64,000 nt of DNA from Sternotherus odoratus. Taxonomy: Eukaryota > Chordata > Testudines > Kinosternidae. Location: NCBI GenBank assembly GCA_032164245.1, contig JAVMKO010000017.1:19692756-19756755 (forward strand), given 5' to 3'. The translations under genes and the position numbers were made by a program. The notes beneath the pieces are model-generated. The model was given only the letters and a program-made list of their open reading frames with translations. It was not told the origin of the DNA and made no database searches. This document shows positions 10,621-20,594 of this stretch, in pieces. How positions within the stretch are numbered: the first letter of the stretch is position 1; each line of letters opens with the position of its first letter.

Positions 10621-11881
10621 GTAAGGCAACTGCAGGACACATTATTTTTGCTCACTTAATGATTATAGGTGAACATGAAGACTCCAGGTGTTTGTGATCT
10701 GTACATAAGAAGGCAGAGTGTTAGCTGTAGAGTAGCTTTTTCCCAGAACTGAGCCCCTACTAGTGCGCATTGTAAATATTCTTTGTACAAGTGTGATTTT
10801 TGGGATGATTCCAAAGTTGATCAACTACATACACTTGCTACAAAGGAGTTTGTCTCCAAACACCAGCCAGAGCAGTGTTAGTCCCTCAGCTTTTTGAGAC
10901 ACTGTTTAGTTTTCCAGGCCTCGGGCATTTAAAGATTATTGTTGACATTTGTGTAAATGTTTATTGATTAGGATATGCTAGGAAATGCTAACAAAGGAAT
11001 CTTATTCAGAAATAATTGTACCCATTTCAACCCTTGGCTGATGAACTGAGGTCACTACTTGGCTTTACTTTGTCTGTGAAATCTCTTCACGCCTACCCAT
11101 TCCCACCCCCTCTTAGTTCCAAAGCTTGCTACACTGCCAGACACTCAATCTGCAGCATTATTGCAAGTCCCTTTCCTCCTTTCTCACCCAGTTCAGTCAT
11201 TCACCACTGCATTGCTCCAATCCTGACCTCACGGTCTTCTATTGCAGACATAGTTGCCAACATTTTAAAAGTTTTTTCAAGGGCAACAGTAATTCAGGGG
11301 GTTGGATCCCACAAGCCCCACTCATTGCAGGGCTGAGCGTGTTTTTCAGTGAAGTTAGCTTAATTTGAATGTCCTAATTTCAGGCTGCAAAATGTTTACA
11401 TTTTAGATTTTAATCTGAAACACTTCTAACCCCCAGTGTATATAAAACCCCCAAAACACTCAAAACCCTTTCAAAACAAAATGCTACACTGCACACAGTT
11501 CCACACCTGGGAGAGGACATGGGAGAGAATGAACCATACATGACAGGTGTTAATGCACAACTGGAAGGTACTCAAATACTGTCGTGATGAAAACAGTATT
11601 AAAACCTACATACATTAGAATTTCTGCATATTTCAAGTTCTGGGTGGGCTTATTAGGGTGTGTTCAGGGAGAAAGACTAGGTTCAGTCTCCCCTTCATCT
11701 CTATCTACATTTTAAGGAGAAGATGGGAGGTCTGCTCTCTTGTAACATACTCAGCATCCTCATATGGTCCTTGGTGAAGTCCTCATTCTCAGGGATAGCT
11801 GAGGCATTTCCTGACTTTTGTGTTATATTCTCAAACTTAGCAATGCCATTAATATATGTTTATATTTAATGTAAGTTTACA
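10621..11881 (+). other. MYO1C intron segment before the DIRS element
   Basis: AT-rich intronic sequence. I see no exon, RNA gene or repeat family that I can name. The DIRS element begins at 11882. Confidence 0.5.
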
Positions 11882-12063
11882 TTCTTCTTCGAGTGCTTGC
11901 TCATGTCCATTCCCATATGTGTGTGTGCGTTCCGCGCATGCCCGGTCCGGAAAGCTTTTCCCCAGCGGTACCCGTAGGGTCGGCAGGGGCGACCCCTGGA
12001 GTGGCGCCCTTATGGCCATGTATATATGCCCCTGCCGACCCTCCCCCCGCCCAGTTCCTTCTT
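11882..12063 (+). repeat. DIRS 5' inverted terminal repeat
   Basis: Bases from about 11900 to 12063 are the inverted copy of 17608-17775, with nearly perfect pairing through ggtccggaaagcttttcccc and cgacccctggagtggcgccc. The outermost 40 nt (11882-11921) are complementary to the left half of the internal complementary region. A TATA-like tgtatatatgcccc lies at 12019-12032, and transcription probably starts within this repeat. Confidence 0.93.
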
Positions 12064-12239
12064 TCCGTCCGTGGCGGTTGCTGGAACAGTGCTCTTCTCG
12101 TGCGGTATCCTTATCTCGTAGTTAGTTAGTTAATTAGATATTTAGATAGTGCATTGTGTAGTTAATTAGAGTAGTTAGAGTTGTTGTTTACATAGATTTA
12201 GTGTTAGATAGTTAGTTCTTTGTTCCCTGGCGTCAGGTT

Positions 12240-12548
12240 ATGCCTGGGGCGTCAGGGTTCAAAGCGTGCAAGGCTTGCGGGAGGCCCATGCCCATCAGCG
12301 ATCCACACTCTCGCTGCCTGAAGTGCCTCGGCGAGGGACATCAAACGGATCGCTGTACGATCTGCAAGGGCTTCAAACCCCGTACGAAGAAAGAGCGAGA
12401 CTCCAGGCTTAAACTCATCTTAATGGAGTCCGCCCTGCAACCAGCGGAGCCGGCGGCATCGGGCAGCGCACCGGCATCGGTCCGAGGCACCGAAGACCGC
12501 GAAGTCCTCCCGGCACCGGTCTCCCCGGCACGGTGCAGGTTCATCTAG
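12240..12548 (+). CDS. DIRS ORF1 N-terminal part (Gag-like, Cys-rich)
   Basis: ATG at 12240 and 102 codons. The start is Cys/His-rich, with CKACGRPMP followed by HSRCLKCLGEGHQTDRCTIC, a metal-binding knuckle-like array also present in the older copy at 19547. It is followed by a basic KPRTKKERDSR stretch. The frame ends in TAG inside a GCACCG-rich low-complexity tract, and the same protein most likely continues in the frame open from 12571. A small indel here is therefore the best explanation of the early stop. Role by family knowledge: binds the element RNA in the ribonucleoprotein particle. Confidence 0.75.
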   Translation: MPGASGFKACKACGRPMPISDPHSRCLKCLGEGHQTDRCTICKGFKPRTKKERDSRLKLILMESALQPAEPAASGSAPASVRGTEDREVLPAPVSPARCRFI

Positions 12549-12570
12549 AAGGCACCGGTCTCAATCCCCG

Positions 12571-14481
12571 GTGCCTTCTAAGAAATCAAGAGGGCGCTCC
12601 CCGGTGCGTAGGTCCACGGGTGATCCCTCAAAGGTGTTGGCAGCTCCGGAGCGCGCGAGGCGGCCCCGTTTAGAGCCCACACCGGCACCGGCGGCACCGG
12701 AGTTAGGGGTGATTCCCCCTGAAGAAGAACTCCCCCTGGAAAGCGAGACACCCGGGATAGGGATCCCATCCACCCCGGAGGTGTTCGTCGCAGCGGAGGA
12801 CCTTATTGGCCTCACCACGGACCCGGCACCGGACTTCATCGTCCCGGCACCGGTCCCCCGTATAGCGGCACCGTCCGCACCGCCCTTGACAGCGGCGCCG
12901 GCGCCGCCAGCTCCCTCTCTCCAGCCACCAGTGGGGCCCTCGGCACCGCTAGTTCCGGCACCGGCCCGGCCGGCACCGCAGGGCTACATGTACCCTGGCA
13001 AGCCGGATGTCTACGGCAGGCTGGTGGCACCGGATGGCGCGGCACCGCCCTGGTCCCAGTCGGAGTACTCCTCCGGGTCGGACGTATCCTCGTATCGCTC
13101 GAGGTCGAGGCACAGCCACCGCTCGTCTCGACGGCACCACTCACGGCACCGTCATTCTTCACACCGTCGGCACCGTCAATACGAGGAGGGCAGACAGGCC
13201 ACCAGCCCATGGCCATTCTGGACGCCCTTTGCCTACCATCAGGCTCAGGGCCCTGCCTCAATAGCGTCATTGCCCTCGGTACCAAGGGGCCCGGTGTCCG
13301 CCACTATAACGAGGCCACAGTCTGAGATGGGAGATGACCAGCCTGGACCATCTGGTACAGCATCTCAGGTGCATGAGGAGCAGGATAGGGACGCCTACCA
13401 GCAGCAGTTCCAGGAGGACCCCCAGGTAGCCGACCCCCAGCCAGCCTCCTCTTCTTCATCACCGGACGACGCGGTGGCGGGCACTTCCATGTCATTGCCC
13501 CCCATGGATCTCAGGGGCCACCAGGACCTATTGAAGAGGGTGGCCCAGAATCTGAACCTCCAGACGGAGGAAGTCCAGGAGGAGGAGGAGGATCCCAATA
13601 TGGACATCCTTGCCTCTAATCTACCGCCCCAAATAGCTCTGCCGTTTATGAGGAAAGTTAAATCCACCATGGAGACCTTGTGGCAGACCCCTTCTTCTCT
13701 TCCACCGACGGAAAGGGGAGTGGAGCGTCGCTATTTCGCACCCAGGCAGGGGTACGAATACCTTTTCACCCACCCCCCGCCAGGCACTTTAGTAGCAGAC
13801 GCGGTAAACTATCGGGAGCGTCAGGGGCAGACGGGACCCACCCCTAAGTCCCACGACTCCAAAAAGTTGGACTTGTGGGGGCGAAAGGTCTACTCGTCGG
13901 CGGCATTGCAGCTAAGAATAGCAAACCAGCAGGCCGCCCTGGGAAGATATGCATATAATACTTGGTCGTCTATGTCCAAATTTGAAGGGACCCTCCCGAG
14001 GGAATCAATCCAGGACTTTAGGGCGATCGTCCAGGAAGGCAGGCTGGTCTCCAGAGCTGCTCTCCAGGATGCCCTAGATTCGGCAGATTCGGCATCCAGG
14101 CAGCTAGCCACAGCAGTGGCCATGCGTCGTGGGGCGTGGCTGCACGTGTCGGGAATTCCACCACCGGTGCAAGCCACCATACAGGATTTACCCTTCGACA
14201 GACAAGGACTGTTTGCGGCCGATACAGATAAAAAACTCCAGTCAATGAAAGATTCGAGGGCCATGCTTAGATCACTGGGGTTGCATACTCCCCAAGGACA
14301 AAGGAGGCCCTTCAGACCCCCTCCGCCTCCGCCAGTTAGGCCTTCCCAAGCTCCCCCTTATAGGAGGGACCAACCAAGGAGAGGCGGAAGGGGTGGGGGT
14401 AGAGGACGACAGCGATCTTCCTCCCGACAACCCCAAGGCCCAGGGAGCAATCACCCTCCCGCACCCAGGCCGAACTTTTGA
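12571..14481 (+). CDS. DIRS ORF1 main part (Gag-like)
   Basis: An open frame of 636 codons. The first codon here is GTG and is not a true start; the protein is probably the continuation of the ORF at 12240. It has a Pro/Ala-rich low-complexity N-terminal third built on GCACCG repeats (residues 30-140), an Arg/Ser/His-rich stretch near residues 170-205 (SRSRHSHRSSRRHHSRHRHS), an acidic stretch near 330 (EEVQEEEEDPN), and a more ordered C-terminal part near 370-560 (VERRYFAPRQGYEYLFTHPP). It ends in a basic RGGRGGGRGRQRSSSR tail. ORF2 overlaps or follows it. Confidence 0.8.
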   Translation: MPSKKSRGRSPVRRSTGDPSKVLAAPERARRPRLEPTPAPAAPELGVIPPEEELPLESETPGIGIPSTPEVFVAAEDLIGLTTDPAPDFIVPAPVPRIAAPSAPPLTAAPAPPAPSLQPPVGPSAPLVPAPARPAPQGYMYPGKPDVYGRLVAPDGAAPPWSQSEYSSGSDVSSYRSRSRHSHRSSRRHHSRHRHSSHRRHRQYEEGRQATSPWPFWTPFAYHQAQGPASIASLPSVPRGPVSATITRPQSEMGDDQPGPSGTASQVHEEQDRDAYQQQFQEDPQVADPQPASSSSSPDDAVAGTSMSLPPMDLRGHQDLLKRVAQNLNLQTEEVQEEEEDPNMDILASNLPPQIALPFMRKVKSTMETLWQTPSSLPPTERGVERRYFAPRQGYEYLFTHPPPGTLVADAVNYRERQGQTGPTPKSHDSKKLDLWGRKVYSSAALQLRIANQQAALGRYAYNTWSSMSKFEGTLPRESIQDFRAIVQEGRLVSRAALQDALDSADSASRQLATAVAMRRGAWLHVSGIPPPVQATIQDLPFDRQGLFAADTDKKLQSMKDSRAMLRSLGLHTPQGQRRPFRPPPPPPVRPSQAPPYRRDQPRRGGRGGGRGRQRSSSRQPQGPGSNHPPAPRPNF

Positions 14482-14518
14482 AGATGCGCCCGGGGACGCC
14501 GAGCCAGCCTCCACTTCC

Positions 14519-16405
14519 ATGATTTCCCTCCCGTTTGTGAACCGTTTATCCCATTTCTACCAGGCATGGTCCTTTATCACCTCGGACAAGTGGGTTCTCA
14601 GCCTGGTAGAGATGGGATATTCTATCCAATTCTCTGTTCTCCCTCCCACCCATCCCCCGTGCCCGTCCCTCTTCAGGGACCCATCTCACGAGCAACTCCT
14701 AGAACAGGAGGTTCATACCCTCTTGTCTTTGGGTGCCATAGAGGAGGTTCCTCAAGAATTTCGGGGCAAGGGTTACTATTCCCGTTATTTCCTTATCCCG
14801 AAGGCCAAAGGGGGGCTCCGCCCCATCCTGGACTTGCGAGGCCTCAACTCCTACATAAAGAAGCTGAAGTTTCGCATGCTCTCATTGGCTGTCATAATTC
14901 CTGCTATGGATCATGGAGACTGGTTCGCCGCCCTCGACTTAAAAGACGCATATTTCCATATTTCCATCACCCCGAGTCACAGACGATTCCTGAGGTTCGT
15001 GATGGGATCCCGACACTATCAGTTCACCGTCCTTCCGTTCGGCCTCTCCTCAGCTCCAAGGGTATTCACGAAATGCATGGCGGTGGTCGCAGCATTCCTC
15101 AGACGAAACGGCATCCATGTCTACCCTTACCTGGACGATTGGCTCATCAAGGCACAGTCCCGGGAGCTGCTTCTATCGCAAATAACGTTCATCAGAGCCA
15201 CCTTCCTAAAGCTGGGACTCATTCTGAACGTGCCGAAATCAACCCTCATCCCTACCCAGAAAATCGAGTTCATTGGGGTGATTCTAGACTCTCGCCGCGC
15301 GAGAGCCTTCCTACCTCCCTCTCGGGCCAAAACCATGGGGGACATTATTCGACCACTCCTCCGGTCTCCCATGACAACAGCAAGGAACTGTATGGTCCTG
15401 ATGGGACACATGGCAGCGTGCACTTACGTGGTGCCATTTGCAAGGCTCCATCTTCGTCCTCTGCAAGCCTGGTTCGCGAAGGTATACAACCAGCGCAGAG
15501 ACCCCCTCGACCTCGTAGTGACTCTACCATTGAAGGTAAGGCAGTCCCTCTACTGGTGGCTCCAGCCCACGTCCCTGGAAGGCGGGGTGCCCTTTCACAA
15601 GCCCCAACCATCCATCACGTTGGTGACAGACGCTTCGGCGCTGGGTTGGGGAGCTCACCTGGGGGAGGCCACGACTCAGGGCCTATGGTCTCAGGAGGAG
15701 TTGTCCCTCCACATAAATGTTCGAGAGCTCAGAGCAGTTCGCCTGGCATGCCAGACGTTCCAGTCGCTCTTGAGGGGCAAGAGCGTGTCAGTCCTAACAG
15801 ACAACACGGCCTCGATGTTTTATATAAACAAACAGGGTGGTGCTCGCTCCTCTCTCCTGTGCAAGGAAGCCCTCGCCCTGTGGGAGTTCTGCATTCCCAG
15901 AGGGATCTCCCTCACTGCGACCTACCTTCCGGGAGTTCAGAACGTACTGGCGGACTCCCTGAGCCGCTCATTTCGGGGTCACGAATGGTCTCTCAGACCC
16001 GATGTAGCCCACTCAATTTTCCAGAGGTGGGGGTTTCCCCGCCTCGACCTGTTCGCCACAAAGGCCAACAGGAAGTGCCACAGGTTTTGCTCCCTCCTCA
16101 ACCTCAGCCCAGGTTCAGAGGGGGACGCATTCCACACTCTATGGGCGGGGGGTCTGCTCTATGCATTTCCCCCGTTCCCCCTCGTACACAAGGTACTAGC
16201 GAAGGCCCGTCAGGACAAAGCTTCGATCATACTAATAGCGCCGGCCTGGCCTCGGCAACACTGGTACACGACCCTGTTGTCTCTCTGTGTGACGACGCCG
16301 ATAACACTTCCCCTGTCACCGACACTGATCTCCCAAGACCACGGGAGGATGTTGCACCCCAACCTCCAGTCCCTCCACCTCACGGCGTGGTATATCCGTG
16401 GCTGA
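14519..16405 (+). CDS. DIRS ORF2: reverse transcriptase, RNase H and methyltransferase-like domain
   Basis: First ATG at 14519; the frame is open from 14393, so it may instead be entered from ORF1. It has 628 codons. RT motifs are LRPILDLRGLN, FAALDLKDAYFHI, LPFGLSSAPRVFTK and the catalytic VYPYLDDWLIKA (YLDD). RNase H follows: ITLVTDASALGWGAHLG, LRAVRLAC, VLTDNTASMFYINKQGG and NVLADSLSR. The last 140 residues (LDLFATKANRKCHRFCS, LLYAFPPFPLVHKVLAKARQ) match the Dam-like methyltransferase region known in DIRS elements. All visible catalytic residues are kept. Its products copy the element RNA into DNA. Confidence 0.93.
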   Translation: MISLPFVNRLSHFYQAWSFITSDKWVLSLVEMGYSIQFSVLPPTHPPCPSLFRDPSHEQLLEQEVHTLLSLGAIEEVPQEFRGKGYYSRYFLIPKAKGGLRPILDLRGLNSYIKKLKFRMLSLAVIIPAMDHGDWFAALDLKDAYFHISITPSHRRFLRFVMGSRHYQFTVLPFGLSSAPRVFTKCMAVVAAFLRRNGIHVYPYLDDWLIKAQSRELLLSQITFIRATFLKLGLILNVPKSTLIPTQKIEFIGVILDSRRARAFLPPSRAKTMGDIIRPLLRSPMTTARNCMVLMGHMAACTYVVPFARLHLRPLQAWFAKVYNQRRDPLDLVVTLPLKVRQSLYWWLQPTSLEGGVPFHKPQPSITLVTDASALGWGAHLGEATTQGLWSQEELSLHINVRELRAVRLACQTFQSLLRGKSVSVLTDNTASMFYINKQGGARSSLLCKEALALWEFCIPRGISLTATYLPGVQNVLADSLSRSFRGHEWSLRPDVAHSIFQRWGFPRLDLFATKANRKCHRFCSLLNLSPGSEGDAFHTLWAGGLLYAFPPFPLVHKVLAKARQDKASIILIAPAWPRQHWYTTLLSLCVTTPITLPLSPTLISQDHGRMLHPNLQSLHLTAWYIRG

Positions 16406-17460
16406 ACCCAGCAGAGCTTCAGTGCTCGGATTCAGTCAGGGAGGTCCTCCTGGGTAGCAGAAAACCCTCCACAAGGGGAACCTACACTGCCAAATGGAAG
16501 CGCTTCTCACTGTGGGCTCAGAACAAGGGGGTGGATCCCCTGTCTTCTTCAGTCTCCACTATCCTGGACTACCTCCTTGAGCTGAAGCAGCAAGGACTAG
16601 CGCTTTCCACTGTTCGGGTACACCTGGCCGCCATTTCGGCGTTCCACCCGGGGGTCGATGACAATTCGGTCTTTAGTAACCCCTTGGTTAGCAGATTCCT
16701 TAAAGGGTTGGAGAGATTGTATCCTCATATACGCCAACCAACCCCCCCCTGGGACCTCAACCTGGTTCTAACGGCCCTAATGAAACCCCCGTTTGAACCC
16801 ATATCCTCCTGCCCCCTTTCTTATCTCTCATGGAAGACCGCGTTCTTAGTAGCAATCACTTCGGCACGCAGAGTCTCTGAGATTAGGGCGTTCACTTCTG
16901 AGCCGCCCTACACGATCTTCCATAGAGATAAGGTTCAGTTACGTCCTCACCCGGCCTTCCTGCCCAAAGTAGTCTCGCCCTTTCATTTGAATCAGGAGGT
17001 GTTCCTACCGGTGTTTTTTCCCAAACCCCATGCGGATAACAGGGAAAGAATGCTTCACTCGTTGGACGTCAAAAGAGCTTTAGCCTTTTATATAGAAAGG
17101 ACCAAAGGTTTTCGTAAATCTCCACAACTTTTTATTTCAGTGGCAGAAAGGATGAAGGGGTTACCAATTTCTACTCAGCGCCTCTCGGCCTGGATCACCT
17201 CTTGTATCAAATTGGCTTATAACCTCTCGAATGCTACTCCACCAGCACTGTCGGCGCATTCCACCAGGGCCCAGGCCGCGTCCACGGCGTTCCTGGCACA
17301 CGTTCCAATCGTCGACATCTGTAGAGCAGCGACGTGGTCTTCAGTGCACACCTTCACGTCGCACTACGCCATCGTGCAGCAGTCGATGGAGGACGCAGCT
17401 GTGGGACAGGCGGTCCTGTTAACAGGTACTCAAAGTACTCCTCTCCCTCCTCCGAGATGA
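16351..17460 (+). CDS. DIRS ORF3: tyrosine recombinase
   Basis: The C-terminal part of a longer open frame (ATG at 14566) whose first 600 codons overprint ORF2; the start given is approximate. A SAM-like core-binding region (VREVLLGSRKPSTRGTYTAK, then LSTVRVHLAAISAFHP) precedes the catalytic domain. Candidate catalytic residues are Arg in ITSARRVSEIRAF, His and Arg in LSAHSTRAQAAST, and Tyr in FTSHYAIVQQ. The stop is TGA at 17458-17460. By family knowledge this enzyme inserts the circular DNA intermediate into the genome. No disabling change is visible. Confidence 0.92.
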   Translation, partial: VAPQPPVPPPHGVVYPWLNPAELQCSDSVREVLLGSRKPSTRGTYTAKWKRFSLWAQNKGVDPLSSSVSTILDYLLELKQQGLALSTVRVHLAAISAFHPGVDDNSVFSNPLVSRFLKGLERLYPHIRQPTPPWDLNLVLTALMKPPFEPISSCPLSYLSWKTAFLVAITSARRVSEIRAFTSEPPYTIFHRDKVQLRPHPAFLPKVVSPFHLNQEVFLPVFFPKPHADNRERMLHSLDVKRALAFYIERTKGFRKSPQLFISVAERMKGLPISTQRLSAWITSCIKLAYNLSNATPPALSAHSTRAQAASTAFLAHVPIVDICRAATWSSVHTFTSHYAIVQQSMEDAAVGQAVLLTGTQSTPLPPPR

Positions 17461-17472
17461 CTGCTCGTAAGT

Positions 17473-17571
17473 CACATATGGGAATGGACATGAGCAAGCA
17501 CTCGAAGAAGAAAGAACAGTTACTTACCTCGTAACGTTGGTTCTTCGAGATGTGTTGCTCATGTCCATTCC
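17473..17571 (+). repeat. DIRS internal complementary region
   Basis: The left 40 nt (17473-17512) are the exact reverse complement of the element's first 40 nt (11882-11921). The right 60 nt (17512-17571) are the exact reverse complement of its last 60 nt (17758-17817). This is the template that DIRS elements use to rebuild complete ends in a circular intermediate. It begins 12 nt after the recombinase stop codon. Confidence 0.95.
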
Positions 17572-17607
17572 GAATCCCACCCGCCTCCCCTCTGTCGGAG
17601 TACCGGC

Positions 17608-17817
17608 AAGAAGGAACTGAGCGGGGGGAGGGTCGGCAGGGGCATATATACATGGCCATAAGGGCGCCACTCCAGGGGTCGCCCCTGCCGACCCTACGGG
17701 TACCGCTGGGGAAAAGCTTTCCGGACCGGGCATGCGCGGAACGCACACACACATATGGGAATGGACATGAGCAACACATCTCGAAGAACCAACGTTACGA
17801 GGTAAGTAACTGTTCTT
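17608..17817 (+). repeat. DIRS 3' inverted terminal repeat
   Basis: Inverted copy of the 5' terminal repeat. The outer 60 nt differ from the 5' end, as is usual in DIRS, and are mirrored by the right half of the internal complementary region. The flank continues as intronic MYO1C sequence. Confidence 0.93.
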
Positions 17818-18058
17818 TTTGGGCCAAGCCTTGGTTTCTGAGCTATTATTGGGAACTAGGGACAGAACAATAAGGGGCTGTTTCATTATATTCCAACTGG
17901 GGCACCGGAAAACTTTTGTCAAACTCATGGAAAATTTCTAAAATGCTTGGAAAATTGATGGAATCCTTTGTACTCAGTTCAGGCTTCACAAGGACCTAGT
18001 ATTCAGACTGTCTAGGCTTCACAATAAATTGGAGTCCAACAGCATTTCTATTTTGCAG

Positions 18059-18129
18059 GAATCTCAGTCAGCAGCTTGAGTGACAGTTTGTTTGTGCTCC
18101 ATGTGCACTGTGAGGATAACAAACAGAAG
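18059..18129 (+). CDS. MYO1C: MYO1C exon: TH1 tail
   Basis: Acceptor TTTTGCAG at 18051-18058, donor GTAGGA at 18130. Encodes GISVSSLSDSLFVLHVHCED then NKQK, part of the PH-like fold of the tail. Phase joins the exons before and after the DIRS-bearing intron. Confidence 0.94.
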
Positions 18130-18876
18130 GTAGGAACCTGTTCTCTGTCATTCACTGTCTCGCTATCCATACGTGTTGAACTTCCTAACGTGTATGAAAC
18201 AGCTGCAGGTCCTGAGTTTCGAGGAAAAGGAATATTCAGAAAAGCTAGAGAGAAGATATAAATAGATGGAATGCAGGGTGGTACCTAGATCTAACTTTTT
18301 CTTTATTTGTCACCTCTTACTAATTGGGTTGGGTTTTTTTCTTCTCATTGTCCTGTACCACAGAGATGAGTTCCATCATAGGCGCTGACTTCCCCTCTGC
18401 CCTGTGGATGCCCCACCCCTGCATCACCTTCGCCCTGCTCCAATTCCTCCCCCTCCCTGCTGGAAAGTCCTAAACGCTGCCAAACAACTGTTAGGTGGGG
18501 GGAGAAGGGGGGAGCAGGAACACTGGACACTTGGCAGGGTCTGGGGCTGGGAGCAGCTTGGCTGCCAGTGGGTATGGAACACCTGCTAATGCTGCACCCA
18601 CAGAGTCAGCACCTATGGGTTCCTGATGGATGTTCCAGTAGTTTGGATTGATTCTATATCTTGGCCTTATTCCTGACAGCCTCAGAAGTGTTTGAGTCCA
18701 TAGTCCATATCAGGGGAGATGATATTATGATATATATGTCCTAGACTTCTCCAGCAAATCAAGCTCATACAAATAGAGGATCTTCAGGCCCTTGGGGATA
18801 ATTCTGGGCTCTTATACACTGAAATAAAATCTGTTGAGAATTAGTGATTACAAAGAACTTTTATGGCTTTTTTCAG

Positions 18877-18974
18877 GGAGATGTTGTACTACAAAGTGAT
18901 CATGTCATTGAGACATTAACTAAAACTGCCATGAGTGCTGACAAAATCAATAATGTCAACATCAGTCAAGGCAG
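18877..18974 (+). CDS. MYO1C: MYO1C exon: TH1 tail
   Basis: Acceptor TTTCAG at 18871-18876, donor GTGAGT at 18975. Encodes [20 protein letters not shown] then [12 protein letters not shown] with a split Ser codon. Strong match to the TH1 tail of vertebrate MYO1C. Confidence 0.94.
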
Positions 18975-19546
18975 GTGAGTTAAGAAAAGTTCCTTTTTTG
19001 TTCTGAATAGGGTACTCTGTTCAAGCCTGGTTGGGAAGTGAAAAGTGTGTTACAGTTCATCTAAACAAATGATTGACTTCAAAACCTACTTAACTGCCTG
19101 TTACTAGTTACTTTCTCTCAGAAGTAGCAGATCATTTGTCACTATGGCATGATGAGACTGTAGCTGTACTGACTACCATGCTAGCCGTGACATCATTACT
19201 TTTCTGTCACTGACAAGAGTGAGGAGTCACCGTGGCAATATGCAGCCTGTAATATTATCTATATACTTCTAAGTAAAATAAATTACAATAAGGAGCACAG
19301 TTCTTTGAGTGCTTGCTCAGGTCCATTCCATGTCAGGTGTGTGTGCTCGCTACATGCACCAGTGCTAGAACCCCTGTGGAATCCATAGGACCGGCTACAG
19401 CACCCTCTGGAGCTGTGCGCGTATGCGCCAGTATAAGGAACACCACCAGTCTCCCTTTCCTGTCTCCCTCACCTTTCAATTCCTCCTTACTGCCAGTGAC
19501 AGTGCTGCTTTGGCAAGGAACTTAGCTTAGGGAAAGGGCTTGCACC

Positions 19547-19732
19547 ATGTCCCCAGACTTCAAACCGTGTGAGCCCATACCAATCAGCTCTTTCCACGAG
19601 AGCTGCTTGAAGTGCCTAGAGGAGACCAACGTGCATGACAAGTGTAGAATCAAGCCACACACTAAGAAGGAATGGAACATGAGGCTAAGAGTGCTGGTGC
19701 TGCTAACACCTTGGGATGACAGACCTCTCTAG
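19547..19732 (+). pseudogene. Degenerate DIRS Gag-like start
   Basis: ATG-led 61-codon frame with CEPIPISSFHESCLKCLEET and a basic KPHTKKEWNMRLR stretch. This matches the Cys-rich start of ORF1 in the intact element but has lost several of the Cys residues and breaks soon after. Confidence 0.7.
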
Positions 19733-20594
19733 AGGAAAGCCTGCACTGGGGCACTTTAGCGATTCCCATAGTGACGGCATCGCTCCCCTCCGGTCTCTGG
19801 AGCTGTGCTTTTAGTCTTCAGAGACCCACCTGAGTCCTCCGCACCAATCTCTGGACTCGGCACTGGGTCCCAGACTTGTGGCAACGATCACCAGACACTC
19901 AGTGCCAGACTCTTGAGGTACGCTATGAGTCCCCAGAAACCTGGCACCACAGTGCCGGTCCCGTGGTCCCCCTCTCGGCCATCAGAGCTCCGGCACCGCT
20001 CCCCAAGCTTGAGGTGTCGATCACCAGAATGCCATTGCCAATTCCCCCGACCACCATTGCCAGACATGTGGCACCTTGATATGGAGCTGTGATACCGCTC
20101 CCCAGGTGCAAAGCACTGGACCATCTGCTATGGTGGGAAAACGGAAGCAGCGGCACCAACCTGGTTACCGAGGGAAGACCCTTCCTCTTCAGGCTCTGAG
20201 GGTGAGTCACAGGGGCAGGGGCACTCTGCAGTGCCAGCGGGTTTTGGATTCTCTCCCCATCGCAGAGTGCTCAGCATCTGGGGCATCAGAAAGACCATCG
20301 GCAACGGTCTCCCGCCCACTTCCTGACTCAGAGGAGGGGTTATTTCAGGTACTAAGCAACCTCCACCAGCTTTGGAGGTCTCCGCCCCTCCCAGGGAAGC
20401 GGAGTTGATCCCTGGTTCTAGCCTCCTCATCTTCCTCACCTGATGAGGCAGTGACAGGACCATCAACCACGGTGCCACAGGATGATTTTAAGGCACACCA
20501 AGAACTACTTAAGCATGTGGCTACTAAACTTGTACTGAAGCGGAGTGTCAGAACCGGCTGACATCATATTTGACATCTTGGCTGTAGTGGCCCT

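Larger units (their letters stand above)
11882..17817 (+). mobile_element. DIRS-type tyrosine-recombinase retrotransposon, nearly intact
   Basis: A 5.9-kb element in the sense direction in a MYO1C intron. Its features are inverted terminal repeats (11882-12063 against 17608-17817), an internal complementary region (17473-17571), a Gag-like ORF with Cys/His motifs, an RT/RNase H/methyltransferase-like ORF and a tyrosine recombinase ORF. Inverted ends plus an internal copy of both ends, and a recombinase instead of a DDE integrase, define the DIRS order. The family integrates through a circular DNA intermediate, so no target-site duplication is expected. Only ORF1 shows a clear lesion, a frame change between 12520 and 12570. 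The open RT and recombinase frames and the near-identical repeats suggest a fairly recent insertion. Confidence 0.95.

Noticed and set aside
12836..13285. Long - strand frames inside the DIRS Gag-like region
   Set aside because: These are shadows of the GCACCG-rich + strand ORF, open through composition only.
15127..15611. - strand frames in the DIRS RT region
   Set aside because: Antisense to a conserved RT/RNase H frame with intact catalytic motifs, and no features of their own.
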